The notes: generated from the sequence alone by a model not told the origin. A stretch of DNA of 64,000 nt from Agrypnia vestita (GCA_016648135.1 JADDOH010009918.1:74501-138500); one strand, 5' to 3'. Shown: positions 45,076-57,493, numbered from the stretch's first letter. Translations and numbers: made by a program.

Positions 45076-47589
45076 ACTATTGCAGTAAGTCATGTAATAG
45101 TAACAGTAAGCTATGAGTCTGCATACATATTTTGTTTAGTTACCAGGTACAAAATATATATTGGAAGTGTCAAATCTTTATGATTTTATTTTTGTTTTCA
45201 GTAATCGATTTCGAAATATGCTCGAATGTTTGAAATAATTTATGGAAAACATATTCCTTACAATATGGTTTTCGTTATTACTTAAGAATACCAGATATCA
45301 AAATACATATATTCATGTCGATGTACACATGGATAATTTTATCATTTGTAATCCTTAATTAACGCAATTTTTTCACTAAATCAATAGCAACAAAGTAACA
45401 TTTCATTAGTATTTCATGGAGATATCAATCTCTTAATATACTAAGAAAGAGTAAAAACGAAGTTAAATGAAATCGGTGAAAAGCAGTACTTGTTTATATG
45501 TATTTGCAATTTTGTCGTTGACATTTTTTTAAATCGACAATTTGTCATCAAAATAGTTCACCACGTCTGGATTCTTTTAATATTTTTTATTATTGTAACA
45601 TAATTTTTATGTTAGTCAGTTTTACTTGATGAGAATCTTCATCGCAAAGATAAAGTAACAACTCTGATATTAATTTGTTATAACGCCGTTACATTGACGA
45701 CCACATAAAATAAGACGTTCATTTTGTTTCTGAATAAAAAATTAACGATCCTCAAAATATTAGATGCTGGATATTATGTTTATGTACGTCTACCTACCTA
45801 TTCATATTTTTTATCAATACTTGTTTTTAACACCTATATTTAAAAATATTTTTTATTTATTTCAGTGTAATGAAATGTACCTATAAAACAAGATTATGAT
45901 TATGATAATAGACTTATATTAGTGACTTTTTATACATTTTGTGAACCGGTCAACGTATTACATGATGTTTCTCCAAAGACAAAGACAGGATATACCATCA
46001 TACTCTTCTATCTTGCATTGTCTTCTAAATTCTCATCTACGTAAGCTTCTTATTCAAGTTCATCGAATTTCAAAGCTTCTCAAAGAGACATCTTTCAATA
46101 CTTCCCTGCCTGGTCACGTTCAAACTTTTTTCTATTTACTGGCTGTTAGTTACCCTTACTTAATCTTGATAACTACATTCCTATCAGATGAACACCATTC
46201 GACTATACATTTTTCTCTTTCAATGGGATTCGAAACGGCCAGTCGGCCAGAGTGGTCAGATATACAGGCAAAATATCGCAGAAAACTACATACAGAAGGC
46301 AATGAAAACATAAGAACATTTTAAATTTTTTACAACATCATTTTATTTTTTTATTTTATTTTATTTATTTATTTAACATAACATTACATTGAATTACATT
46401 ACAAATATAATTATACAATAATAATTTATCATACAATCATATGATAAAATATGTAACTACCCAACAAGGCTGGCCTGTTTTAGGGCAAGTTATGGGCATT
46501 ATTATCATAATTATTATTATCTTTGGTTTGATACAAATACACGTTAAAAAAACTTCTTTTTTATTTTTTTATTATGTAGTTGCTCAGTATACAAACATTT
46601 TACAATAATGCTGCAATGATATTTTCGTTTTCGTTTAGCACTTTTGTTAAAATGAACTCCGAAAATCTTATTATTATTTCCCGGAGTAAATATTCTTCTT
46701 GAGTTTAGCCTCCTTAATCCCTCCCCGTTTATGATAATCATTTGTTTTTCTTATCCAAGATGAAAATCTTATTTTATAATGAAAACAAACAAAGATTATT
46801 CTGTTACTGTTCAATCTTGTAAAAAATATGTACTGCTAATAATAAAACTTAAAAAAATGATTTTACACTCACAAAAATTCTCGAAAGTATTTAATTATAT
46901 TCTGTGTTATTTTTAAGAATGTTTGTTTACCAAAACTCTCACTGAGAATAATTTTCAAAATCACAACAATAATAATTATAATGATTCGTGAAACATTAAA
47001 ATTTGACATAATAAAAACAAAACCTCTGTTTAAAAGTATGCAATGTTATTTAGAAAAAAGACTTTTAAGGTGTTATGCTCCGTTGTAGAACTTAAACTCA
47101 TATTTAAAGCTTAGAGTCCTCCGGGAATATCACTTGCTCAAACGGGTAGAAAGAGTTTTCATTATTATTTGGTTCAGTTTTTCGATTAAAGTTTCCAATA
47201 TTTAAAATTTCATTTTATAATACGTGTAAGTATACTTCTTTGAAATATTTAGCCTGTATATACGTAGTATACAAAAATGTAGCGTGTATCCAACTACATA
47301 ATGAGACAAAAGTTCAAATCATGTGAAAAATGACGCAATGAATGAAAAAAAAATGATTTGTAAGATTAAAACGATTATGCAATAAATTTGATTAATCTTC
47401 ATCTTAATGTTCGCTGAATTTTAATAACCTTCTTTTAACGATCCCTATATTTCTTATATTCATTATTTGCTAATGTGACGCAAATGTTCTTATGGTAATA
47501 AGACTTTCCTAGGCTGTACCGAAAACATCTAATTTATTTTATAAAATAGGTACTAAAAATAAATTAAAAGTTCTTAATATGTATACTTT
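45076..47589. other. Non-coding stretch
   Basis: No gene is recognised. The 127-codon frame at 45941-46324 has no known domain. A T-rich low-complexity tract covers about 46337-46375. Confidence 0.45.
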
Positions 47590-48150
47590 ATATTTATTAG
47601 CTGTGTACTTTTATAATTAATAAGAATATGCTTTCTAGTACACAAATTTTTTGAAATACCAACTTGTTTCGGGACGAATGATCCTTTCATCAAAAATTAA
47701 TCAATTTGCTAAAGAGGACCTGGTTATTTAATTTACTATTAAATATTTTAAATAATCTTTTAAATAGCAACAACTATTCAGAATTTGCCAATCTTTGCAA
47801 GATGCTTTTCGTTATTTTGTTACTAATAAGGGTATACAAATTTTACATACAAATATTATTGGATTATAGTTTCATAAATTAGAAATTTTGGAAATAAGAA
47901 ACAATGTTAACAGAAAATTATACATTATAAATAACCATGTCCTTTTTGCAAATAATTACCAATTATTTATTTTCACATAAGCACTGAATTAGTTATTCAT
48001 CTGCCATATATTGATTTTTTGTTTTATTAATGTCTATACTTAGAATTTTAATTTTTGTATAAGTTGTATCCTGATGAAAAAACCATTTGCCCCAAAACAT
48101 GTTAGTATTTCAACAAGTTAGAGGTGTATAAAATGTATATTTTTATAAAT
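47590..48150. mobile_element. Inverted pair of Penelope-type termini
   Basis: The left end, read on the minus strand (47590-47720), has TTGATGAAAGGATC, CCCGAAACAAGTT and GGTATTTCAA. The right end, on the plus strand (48050-48150), has CTGATGAAAAAACC, CCCAAAACATGTT and AGTATTTCAA. The two are related hammerhead-like termini in opposite orientation around about 330 bp of non-coding DNA. This fits a short non-autonomous Penelope-like derivative or two nearby remnants. Confidence 0.5.
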
Positions 48151-48799
48151 ATATTAATAATTTCACCACCAACTTATTTTGCATTCATTGAAGAAGCATA
48201 GTTATATATTAACATAAAAAAATATAATTTTTCTTTATTTTGTTAGCACCAAAATATTAAAATAAAATAGCATGAAAAGTCTATACATAATTGTTATCAT
48301 TAATAAGGAAATCAAAACAGTTTAGATAAAAAAAAATATTTCATAAAAAAACTTTTTCATTGGTTCATATGATAAAAAAGTATTATAATTGTTTTTACTT
48401 GCAATATTTCTCAACTGAACAGTTAGTCATAACAGATATTCACTTCATTAATTTAATTTGTGATTTATGAACGGTATTGATTTCTTACAAATAAATAATT
48501 GAAAACCTACTGTCATTTATTAGATTCTGTCGTTCTAACAATATAGAATATCATGATGATATAAAAAAATAAATAGACAGATCTCACTCGTAAAAGAGAA
48601 ATTATTTGTATTGGCATACGATTATAGCATAACATAAAGAAGTATCGTGTTTGAACAGCATCACTATATAATGGTTGGTTTAGGGAATAAAGAGACACTT
48701 TTCGGTAATTTATACATACAGTGTTCTCAGGTTTTGACGCCCGTTCAGAATCTTCTGCGTGTAGTTTTCTGGGATATTCTACCATGTATTTTCGACTTT

Positions 48800-48850
48800 T
48801 CTGACCGATGTTTCGGATCCCATTGCAAAATCCATCATCAAGACTGATGT
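48800..48850 (-). ncRNA. Degenerate hammerhead-like motif
   Basis: The minus strand shows TTGATGA, a TGGAT...ATCC stem, GAAAC and ATCGGTC. The first core base is T rather than C. It probably marks another Penelope-type terminus. Confidence 0.4.
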
Positions 48851-50880
48851 GTTGTACATTTTTCCCAGAAAACTATATGCGGAATATACAAAGAAATTAG
48901 TCGACATAAACTTATAGTCAAATATGCGTCTTCATGTATATTTTCCGTGTTACATAGTTGTGCATGCCTTAGAATAGAATAGAAGTAATACAATCTAAAT
49001 TAAAAACACGAATAAAAGCGATAGTTCCAACAGAGATTTATCACAGAAATTCAAATAATAAATTATTCCACCGTATCTGAACTATGTCATCTCAATCATA
49101 AAAGTATTTCAACGTATGCGGGTCTCACTCCATCGATCCCTATCACCTATACTGCTTCGCACCAATAAGTATATGAAAAGTCTGAGTTGAAGAATATTTT
49201 ACTCCTGTGGAGAATAAAACCCGGCATTTTCAGTGCTTTGCCACACGAAACCTTAGTATTACATTTCCATTGAGGTTGTGTTACATTAAGGGATGTTTAT
49301 GATAATGCTAATGCATTTTCCCTTAAATCATTGCATGCCAAATTTTATAAGCGAGTTGTCCGTACTTTATTTTCATTAAAAAAGTTTATAATCACTAAAT
49401 TGGGTTTACGTGGAGGGCGGAGTCCAAGATGGAACCTTCTATGCAGTGCAGGGACCCCGACCATTAGGATAACGGGTAGAAAAAAAGAAGAAGATAATTT
49501 AATCACTTTTGGCGCTATTTCCCATGAAATGCAAATAGAACGTGGCTTTTGATAACAATCATATTTTAATTCTTTTATATACAAAAATGTAATTCATACC
49601 CAGTGACGAAAATTAATATTTTAGGAAAATTCTTATCAAAACTCGGCGATAAAAATATTTTCCAACATAAATACTTATTTATATATATATCTATATTATG
49701 ACGTGAGGTTCTGATGCTACCATCAGAACTCCTCGTCACCACCAGTTTTTGCTCAGTCGGAGAAGAATGGGACTCACCTTTCTTCTACATTTCAAACTCA
49801 GGGTATTTCTGGTGTCGTGTACGCTGCACTTCAGCTGTCTCTCATTTTAACATATTTAAAGTTGCAACAGTTCAATGACAAGGGTTATACAACGAAACAT
49901 TCTTTAGTTAACATGTGAATTTATTCAAATAAATTTAATCAAAAATTAATGGTGCCACTTTTCAATGGTTACAATTTTCCATAAAATATTTTTGTGAATT
50001 TTGCACATCGAAATCTTTTTTGTACAATAAATAGAGTTGAATAATTTAATTTACCGCGCCTCGACATCAGCGCTAGCGGCCGCATTAAACAAGGATGGAA
50101 AAGACAATCGAACTAAATTCTTTTATACTACTAGCGGTGACGGCAGCGCTGGTGTCGGAAACGCCAGCAATCACATTCTGTAGATTCAATTAACATAAGG
50201 TCAAAATTTCTAAATAGAGCTACAAAAGGCTGTGCGAATACATTCGCTTGGTGACATTGATTTCAGATAACATGTCACAATTTCTGGCACAAACACCACT
50301 TCCGCATGTAGTTAGCAATGTTCTTTTAAAAACGGCACGACCTCTGATGTACTCGTTCTATTCAATTTTCGGAGCCAGATAAACTCCCAGCTCGCTCCAG
50401 GCGTGACGTGAAGTTGATGATTAAAAAATTTGGAATACCAGGCATGTCGTGGTCTTCATTTTACTGGCCTTGCATCTGAAGCAGGATTGCTCCCTTATGG
50501 GTCCAGAGAACAACCCCGCCCCGAGGCTTTGGGCTGCCGATGCAGATGACTTCCGGAACATCATCTCTGCAGCTGCCCCCCAGGCGTTGCAAGGGATGCA
50601 CCTTTCACTCAACGACGCGTCATCTTGCCATGGCGCGAAACGCTGGCGTGGAAGGACCCTATGTACGAAAGACATTATTAAACAAACAATCATGTAATTT
50701 CACAAGTTATCTTTATGCCACTTCAAATTGCGTCTCTCGGAATGAGCTTACCTCTTAACACGAGGGTTCACAGAAAGGCTCACATCTTGCGTGCGGAAGT
50801 GTCAGATTTCGAATGCGCCATTTTGAAATATCATCCCCGACGTTCGCGACTGCCGTGAAATTATCTGCAATAGACCAAAG
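48851..50880. other. Non-coding stretch with small inverted repeats
   Basis: No gene is recognised. A stem with arms GACGTGAGGTTCTGATG and CATCAGAACTCCTCGTC (49700-49737, three mismatches) is present. A 13-bp pair CGACAYCAGCGCT lies at about 50063-50154. The 49400-49470 patch is of unknown origin. Confidence 0.45.
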
Positions 50881-51027
50881 ACATTTATCTTTTCCCATAG
50901 AGTATTCGCGGTACCTACGCGGATTAAAATCAATTTTGGTGCACATATCTGGTGCGGGGATCGATAAATTCATTAATTTTAGATGTTTCGCGAAGAAGTT
51001 TGACGAACAGAGGTTGCTACGTCACAT
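50881..51027. repeat. ~145-bp direct repeat, copy 1
   Basis: The segment ACATTTATCTTTTCCCATAG to TTGCTACGTCACA recurs at 51311-51464 with only a few substitutions and a 6-bp insertion near the start. Shared words include AGTATTCGCGGT and GATGTTTCGCGAAGAAG. Confidence 0.85.
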
Positions 51028-51310
51028 ACCTCCTCCTTCAATTAATTTTGACGGTCAGCATGAACGGAAAAATTTATTCAACAACTATCTCTGTTAGGAA
51101 CCATGAGATTACGCAACTTGAAGTAACATTAACAAATACATCTCTGACATCTTCATTTAACTACATGACACTTGATACAACATTTCCCATATTAAAATTG
51201 ATAAAATGTAAATTTACTCCCTTATACCCCAGTATCAGACAGAATCACAAGTGTGTTCTCTTAAATTCTTTTAAAGAAATCTCTTTTATAAACCACTTCT
51301 CATTAAAGTT

Positions 51311-51464
51311 ACATTTATCTTAAATCTTTTCCCATAGAGTATTCGCGGTGCCTACGCGGATTAAAATCAATTTTGGTGCAGATATTTGGTGCGGGGATCG
51401 ATAAATTCATTACTTTTAGATGTTTCGCGAAGAAGTGTGACGAACAGAGGTTGCTACGTCACAA
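51311..51464. repeat. ~145-bp direct repeat, copy 2
   Basis: This is the partner of 50881-51027 in the same orientation, starting 430 bp after copy 1. It runs straight into a (TA)n microsatellite (about 51466-51499). It could be a small pair of terminal repeats or a segmental duplication. Confidence 0.85.
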
Positions 51465-51465
51465 T

Positions 51466-51469
51466 ATAC

Positions 51470-51499
<30 letters not shown>
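51466..51499. repeat. (TA)n microsatellite
   Basis: Alternating TA of about 30 bp directly abuts the 3' end of the direct repeat copy 2. Confidence 0.95.
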
Positions 51500-51500
<1 letters not shown>

Positions 51501-51904
51501 ATTTTTTTTAAAACGGATTTTAATAAAAATAATTTGTCGACATATCGTAATTTGGTGGTATATTATTCAAAACAATAGTCTTCATTTACTTCATGAGTAT
51601 AGATACTTCATTACTGAAATAAATGTCTACACACATAGAACGGAGAGTAAATAAATAAAAATATTTAATTATTCTATTTAATAATTTTTTATTAAAAGTT
51701 AAAGTGTAAATGTGATTATGGTATGAAAAAACTCGATTGTGGAAATATAAACGGTTTAAAGTGATGATAATATCGAATGCTTACTGTCAATTCGATGTAA
51801 CTACAACAAATGTTAGTATTACATATATAAAAACAGCTTAGTTTTAGTGTTAGTAGTTATTTGTTCAGAGATTTTATGATAGCTTGTGATATATAATAAT
51901 GCCC

Positions 51905-52835
51905 TGCAGCAGGAGGATGCATTATATTGCCTGGAGAAAGCGATTAGACTCTAAAATTAATGTCAACGGAATAATGTACCATAAATCTGTCCAGATCCTG
52001 ACCTACGCGGACGACATTGATATTATCGCTAGAAGCAGTGGAACGCTTTTGTGGAGAGGCTTTGTCTCCCTTAAAGTAATGGTAAATGAGGTGGGACTCG
52101 CGGTGGATAACCTGAAAAGTATGTACCATTCTCTTCACACTCAGACTCAAAAACTTCTGACATACCATTCCTTCTGTTGGCGACTATACCTTTGAAGTAG
52201 TAGACAAGTTCACATACCTCGGATCACTCATTACCAATAACAATGATGTCAGCAATGAAATAAGAAAGTGAATCTGTGCAGCAAATAGGTGCTACTTAGG
52301 TCTCCAGAAAGAACTCAGGTCATAAATAATCTCATGTCTGGCTTTAGTATCTCGGCAATATAGTGGCAAGTACTATTTTTTGTTGAGCTACATCAGACCG
52401 TAGAGCCTAATTACTATAGAGAAACACGTTAAAAACACTTCAGGCTTTAATTAATCACTTAGATGTGCTGTGACCTCACCGGTTATCGACCCGGAAGCCT
52501 CGGTATGGGAAGACAGTGTCATTGGACTGCGGGGGTCACAAAAGAAGATTTTTATCTCCAAATTGTCGAAGATAAAAATATACAAAACACTCATCAAACC
52601 CGTCCTGACCTACGCCGCAGAAACATTGACACTAATGCCGACGATATGAGAGTGGATATCTTCGAGTGGAATATTTTAAGACGTATCTACGGGCCGTATG
52701 TGAAAACTAAGCTTGGCGCAGTAAGTACAAGTATGAACTCTACCAACTGTACCAAGATGTACATATCATCAAGCACATCAAAATATCCCGACTGCAATGG
52801 CTGTGGCACGTGGAAAAATGAGTAACAGCGCCTCA
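51905..52835 (+). pseudogene. Frameshifted LINE reverse transcriptase
   Basis: In successive frames the plus strand gives RLDSKINVNGIMYHKSVQIL, then TYADDIDIIARS (the palm YADD box), then FTYLGSLITNNNDVSNEIRK, NRCYLGLQKEL, KTLIKPVLTYAAETL, FEWNILRRIYGP and SRLQWLWHVEK. This is the normal order from RT palm through thumb to tail. Several frameshifts and in-frame stops break it, and about 200 bp near 52330-52540 does not fit, so it holds an insertion or duplication. The N-terminal endonuclease is absent. The lineage differs from the (GTTA)n-tailed LINE. Confidence 0.8.
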
Positions 52836-53734
52836 GTAAAAAGTATATAATCATAAATTGTATACATAACTATCTTTATTCATAAAAATACCTACATTAA
52901 ATATATAATACAGGAATGAGGATACCTATATGTTTTGAATATGACAGGATAAAGAAAAAAATAGGATTGCTTAACCATAATAATCAATTGTCAAATAAAA
53001 GACTCATCCCTTGTTCAGTGCACGCGCCATCGTCAGGAATATTACTGACAATTTTCATTCTCGTCACAGTTCTGCTACCACAGTGTTTATGTAACTCATT
53101 GTGTCTAATTTTATGCTAATCTGTTCGAATAGAAGAAACATTGACAAAATTCGTGACTAGATTTAATAAACACCGCCATGCATCGTGCAGGCTAAGTTCA
53201 CAGGCTGTGTAAGCTACTAGGGAAAAACCGATCGGTGGTATAATAGAGCTCCGACGTACCAAACTATAGGCAGCGGTCCACCCCATTAGGGACGAGGTCA
53301 GGATCGCGGGCTCATTCATTTCCATTTGAATTAATTGGAAGCGACAGTCAGATCCAGTCGCCATATCTCCCGGTACTTTCACTCTTCTATTTCCCATCCG
53401 CTTTGCGGCCCACCCGGCCCCCGGCCCCCGGCTCCCCCGGCCCGCCCGCTTCACGTCGCCCGCGCCCGCTAGAATAATTATATTTTACCAGGAATACGCC
53501 GACATTGTTATGTCTCCGCGTTTTCTCGGCAATTAATTAATTCGAATGAACTTGCACATTATCAATCATTATGTATACATATAAATATAAGTTCTACTTA
53601 TGAAATTTTTGTGAAACGCGTTACATCTTGACTTTATCAAGTCACTATTTTGCAAAAAAATAACTTGTAAATTGTACGTTTTTGTATTTTAACACAATTC
53701 TAAGAAACAATGTTTTTCAAAGAATAAGAAAGCC
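52836..53734. other. Non-coding stretch with a short GC-rich block
   Basis: The minus-strand reading CCTGACGATGGCGCG at about 53020-53040 again resembles the start of a hammerhead-like terminus, but the GAAA box is not convincing. About 53360-53470 is strongly GC-rich with CCCGG runs. No exon can be proved in it. Confidence 0.4.
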
Positions 53735-54003
53735 CGCAAGACATGTGAGAGGTTTAATATTGAATCAATGGAAAACGAGCGTACAAACCATCTGTACAGA
53801 AACAGAAAAGCACATAAAATTTAAAATAACAATATAGGTGAACTTTATACTTTAGAACAAGCATGGGAAAAAATCAAAACCAACATAAATGACGCCACCT
53901 CAGATGCACTGAAAAAAAAGAAATATTAATATCAACTCACATACCACGCCAAAAACCTTGGTTTATCGAAGAAGAAAGAACTCTAGCCAATGAGAAAAAA
54001 TAA
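53735..54003 (+). pseudogene. LINE endonuclease-RT linker (left part of split LINE)
   Basis: Two plus-strand frames give KTCERFNIESMENERTNHLY, then ELYTLEQAWEKIKTNINDAT, and after a shift KPWFIEEERTLANEKK. This pattern (RFN..L, WExIKTxI, KPWF) is the linker between endonuclease and RT in one common arthropod LINE group. The continuation of the same protein is found at about 57960, beyond a gypsy-like element. The LINE was therefore split by that insertion. Confidence 0.65.
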
Positions 54004-54240
54004 AGATAACTGGTATATAGTGTAGTAGTATACAAAAAAGATTATAAATTATTTTTGACATCTCTCAGATTTCATATTTAAATTCCCTTCCCAATGGCGG
54101 GAAGGATATTCCTGGTCAGTTGGGAACATTGCTCAATGTTCATGGTAGTTCAGGTTCACTAGTGTGTTTGGTGGGTATCGGTAAGTAGAAAGAAGTATGT
54201 TGAGTACAATATTATATTAGAACAAATTTTTGTAAATGGT

Positions 54241-54326
54241 ACAGTTGTAAATACAAGAAAAATGACACTACATTTTCTCATCAACAGTTGTAAATACAAG
54301 AAAAATGACACTACATATTCTCATCA
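54241..54326. repeat. Exact-register 43-bp tandem duplication
   Basis: ACAGTTGTAAATACAAGAAA and the following 23 bases (54241-54283) are repeated at 54284-54326 with one substitution. The duplication lies downstream of the gypsy-like pol, between it and the LINE fragment. Confidence 0.9.
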
Positions 54327-54479
54327 ATACTTAAAATCCTAGTGAGTTGCAACCGCTTTAAAAATTTAGTAACCTATAGTTAATTTGCTTAAAATTAATT
54401 TAGAATTAAATCCTTAACAATTGTTTTACTTCAAGCAATGTACAGGTTAAGACAGAACGTAGTACACTAGAGGGAGTCA

Positions 54480-55449
54480 TATGTGAAGTTCACAGAGATT
54501 AACTACTTTCCACCTGTTATTTGGGGGGTGACGTCCCAATTTCCTTAAAATCTTTCCCGGTACCCATGATATTTTATTTATGGATCGAAAATCTTTCACA
54601 AAACATCTTTGGCCTATAACTAAATTTCTTTTCTTCCTCCCCCCGAAATAAAATGCTTGTTTACTTTGACCCCCTTTTAAATTTTGTATAACCTCACTTT
54701 CTAATCGTCTAGAACTTTTTGCTTTTTCGCTAGGTATAAAAATGTCAAAATTATAAAAATGTCAAAAACATAAGTACTGCTGGTTCTACACCTGATGACG
54801 TGTGTGGTGAATTCCTATAATCAACCAAAAGTTTATTTAATTTGTCTTCATATTCCCTATTTAATTTCCCATTAACCAATATTTTTTTTTTTTAATTTTT
54901 GCACGACTTTACTGTGTTTTCTGCTTGACCATTAGACGCTGGCGAATTAACTGGTGATGTCAAATGTTTAATTCCTAATTCCTGACAAAAATCTTGAAAA
55001 TCTTTTGACATAAATGCCGTCCCGTTGTCCGTAATAATTGTTTGAACATTTCCAAATTGTGTAAATAATTTTTTTAATACTGCGATGGTGCATGTTGCAT
55101 TTATATTTTTCATTTCTATACAATCTATCCACTTGGATGCTGCATCGCATACCACTAAAAAATATTTGTTCCCGATTGGACCGAAAAAATCCAAATGTAT
55201 TCTCGTCCACACTGTTTCTTGAACTTCCCAAGATGACAGCTCGGCTTTCGCGGGTGACACCGTATTTCTTGAACAAATAGCGCACGCCTCCACTAAATCC
55301 TGTATATCTTTATCAATCTGTGGCCAATCCGTCGACATATATTGCATCAATTTGCTTAACAAACTGTCAGAACGTACCTTTTCACTCACTGTTTCAATGT
55401 CTAATTGCGCGAGATCATTCTCTTTTAATAAACTAATATACGCGTCCAA
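54480..55449 (-). pseudogene. Gypsy-like integrase
   Basis: The frame 55449-54892 holds a cysteine pair (ACAIC, about 55-59) from the HHCC zinc region, followed by the catalytic core with D87 (RIHLDFFGP), D141 (TIITDNGTAF) and E177 (SNGQAENTVK). The second and third acids are 35 residues apart, the DD35E spacing of retroelement integrases. It then breaks. Further frames continue with VDYRNSPHTSSGV and PGKILRKLGR, the normal integrase C terminus, to about 54480. Upstream (55449-55600) a fragment with NRIQRQSLLLSSF and the decayed end DFLSRVPVG is the tail of RNase H. The integrase core is intact, but the protein as a whole is broken. Confidence 0.85.
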
Positions 55450-55673
55450 AATGTCATTCTCTTTGTTATCCGCTTTACCTACTGGTACTCGCGATAAAAA
55501 ATCCTAACAATTTTCACTCGATTTGACGTAATCTCTGCTGTCATCGAATGACGATAATAATAAACTTTGCCTTTGTATTCTGTTTGCTGCTAAAGTTGGT
55601 ATCCCTGCTACCGATATTCCGAACATGTTTAAAAAATCTCTACCCACCAATGGTAATATTCCTTTGTTGATTA

Positions 55674-56165
55674 CTACAAAATTAGTGGTAACATTTTATT
55701 TTGATACGCAACTTTGATTCTTATGACCCCGCATATTTTTAAATGTGTTTTATCGTTACTATATACTGCCATATTTGTTTTTATGAGTGGAATGTGACGA
55801 AACCTCGCGTCGTAAACCTGTTTTGGAATCACACAAGAACTGGACCCTGTATCCACCATGCAATCTAAGCGTATGTCTTCGATCGATATTGTAATCATGA
55901 TCGGTTTATTCGTGCCTACGTTACTTGCAGTCCCCATCATTCGCGTGATGTCTTCTACGATAACATTAACCCGTTTTTTTCCTAAATTTCTACACACCTT
56001 TTTCAGGTGGCCTTTTTTGAAACATCCCTTACAAACAAAATCTTTATAAGGACAATCAACATTCTTATGTGTCGTTGCCCCGCACGCAAAACATTGTGCA
56101 ACTTTCGCATTCGTATAATGCGATTGCACATTTCTAGAACCGCTGGAATTTTTATAAGTAACCAC
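55674..56165 (-). pseudogene. Gypsy-like zinc knuckles and aspartic protease
   Basis: Two CCHC knuckles occur at residues 25-38 (CFACGATTHKNVDC) and 45-58 (CKGCFKKGHLKKVC), both C-X2-C-X4-H-X4-C, the nucleocapsid type that binds RNA. The protease active site follows as DTGSSSC at about 105-111. The frame is the same as that of gag, from which one in-frame TGA (about 56175-56177) separates it. A frameshift near 55674 leads into the segment ILPLVGRDFLNMFG that normally joins protease to RT. Just after that the sequence jumps to the RNase H tail. Confidence 0.85.
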
Positions 56166-56177
56166 CGAAACATGAGT

Positions 56178-56745
56178 TCATGCCATGGATTGTGACAATT
56201 TATTTTTTTCAACTAAACAAATTTCTGATTTAATTCCTTCGGTTTTCTGTAGTCTGCAAGTAATAGCTTCGAAATTGTACGCAATGCCTTCCATAGCTGC
56301 CATTGATTGATCATCCGATTCTAAAAATAACTTCTCTCTTAGCTTATGATTATTTACTCCAAGTACAAAAATATCGCGTAAATTTTCATCCAATCGTTTT
56401 CCAAATTTACATGAACTACTTAATTTTTTTAATCTAACAACGAAATCTTGGGCACTCTCGTGTTCAAATTGCTTTGCTGAGAAAAATTTTTCGCGTTCAT
56501 GAAAAATCGATATGCTTTTAAAACAAAAATTATCTAAATGTTCCCACAATGCTTCTAAATTTACATCTGTTACCTTCTTAGGTACTACTAAATTTTGCAA
56601 CAATGTAAAAGTATTTTCTGACAAAGTTGTTAAAAAAATCGCTTTTTTTTTGGTTCTGCCCATTTCTCATCATTAGCTATAAGATACTGCTCGAACCGAA
56701 CCTTATAGACGTCCCATGCGTCACCCTCATGGTCAAACGAAAGCG
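56178..56745 (-). pseudogene. Gypsy-like gag
   Basis: A minus-strand frame of 161 codons (56663-56178) contains FHEREKFFSAKQFEHESAQD followed by FVVRLKKLSSSCKFG and LDENLRDIFVLGV. This is the retrotransposon gag core pattern (F..R.K....QxxxESxxxFxxxLKxLxxxCxF..xLxxxLRDxFVxGxxN). An upstream frame (about 56745-56670) adds GDAWDVYKVRFEQYLIAN; the two are joined across a run of A at 56645-56652 where the frame slips. The protein would form the particle shell. The original start lies further upstream and is not certain. Confidence 0.75.
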
Positions 56746-57239
56746 CTCTCTATTCCATGCTGCCCAACAACTACCTACAGACAAAGGAATCACAAAAGTA
56801 CTTAACTTTGGCCCTGCCGCCTCGATTCTCCTCGCCTGCGTCAGCTGCTGGTTCACGCCTCCCTGATGACTCCTTCCTCGGCCGCTTCCCTCGTCCAGCG
56901 CTCGCCCGTCCCCGGATGGTCCTTCCGCCTTCCTCAGTCCGTCGCTCTGGTCCGCCGCTCTGCCTCAGCTTCCGGAAGTCTCCGCCTCCGTAACTCGTCC
57001 GCGATGGAAGTGGCGATGTGGATCCTTCCTATATCCGCATCCAGTGACCCTCGACGCTCGTTTTCTTCCTTTTGAAATCTGTGATGTCGATGTCCGTCGA
57101 TGTGACTGCCTTTCTCTCTTACAGTGCGTCTTTTTTTCCTCTTGAAAAATTACACCGCTGTGTCCCCTGCAGTATTGTATGCTGCTCCCGGATTCGTAAT
57201 ATTTTTTTCAAAATCTCCCGATCTTCGTAAAAAAATATT

Positions 57240-57256
57240 CCTTTTCGGCTGCGCCA
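57240..57256 (-). other. Probable tRNA primer-binding site
   Basis: On the minus strand, two bases after the LTR terminus TATTACA comes TGGCGCAGCCGAAAAGG. TGG at this position complements a tRNA CCA end, and TGGCGCAG is a form seen in insect gypsy-type elements. It fixes the strand and the inner LTR boundary. Confidence 0.6.
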
Positions 57257-57258
57257 GA

Positions 57259-57493
57259 TGTAATACTCTTGTTTCGGGATGAAGTTGCTTCCAGTAAAGA
57301 CTTTGTTCTCGTAAGTATTTATTCGGTGACAATAACGGCTTAGACAATCGTTTATACAGTAAGATGCGGTCTGGATAACAATGGTAGTAAAAGAGAAAGC
57401 GACTTGACATTCACGCGCCTTTTTATACATTCTCTCTCTCTGTCATGCAGTCTCTTTATGGCGTCGCGACATACGTTCCTCAGATCTATTACA
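57259..57493 (-). repeat. Single LTR of the gypsy-like element
   Basis: The segment begins TGTAATA and ends TATTACA, an inverted terminal heptamer as expected of LTRs (TG...CA), and lies next to the primer-binding site. No second copy was found near 54-54.5 kb. The outer limit could instead be near 57937. Confidence 0.6.

Larger units (their letters stand above)
54450..57493 (-). mobile_element. Ty3/gypsy-like LTR retrotransposon, defective
   Basis: Minus-strand order: LTR (57259-57493), primer-binding site, gag, CCHC zinc knuckles, aspartic protease, a short RNase H end, then integrase and pol C terminus to about 54480. The RT and most of RNase H are missing. Only one LTR is recognisable, and the 3' LTR expected at low coordinates is absent. 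Several stops and frameshifts are present, so it cannot move by itself. The sequence from about 57494 to 57937 may be a longer LTR or another insertion. It lies inside a LINE; the word AAAGATA near 54003 and 57938 is a possible but unproven target duplication. Confidence 0.8.

Noticed and set aside
45941..46324. 127-codon plus-strand open frame
   Set aside because: No domain or motif is recognised and the residue mix is typical of AT-rich random frames.
52985..53045. Ninth hammerhead-like motif (CCTGACGATGGCGCG, minus strand)
   Set aside because: The GAAA box reads GAAC and the stem III/cleavage part is not recognisable.
53360..53470. GC-rich block as a host exon
   Set aside because: Composition alone is not enough; no open frame with a recognisable domain or splice pair was found.
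57119..57430. Overlapping minus-strand frames across the gypsy-like LTR
   Set aside because: They cross the LTR and primer-binding site and have no gag or pol motif.
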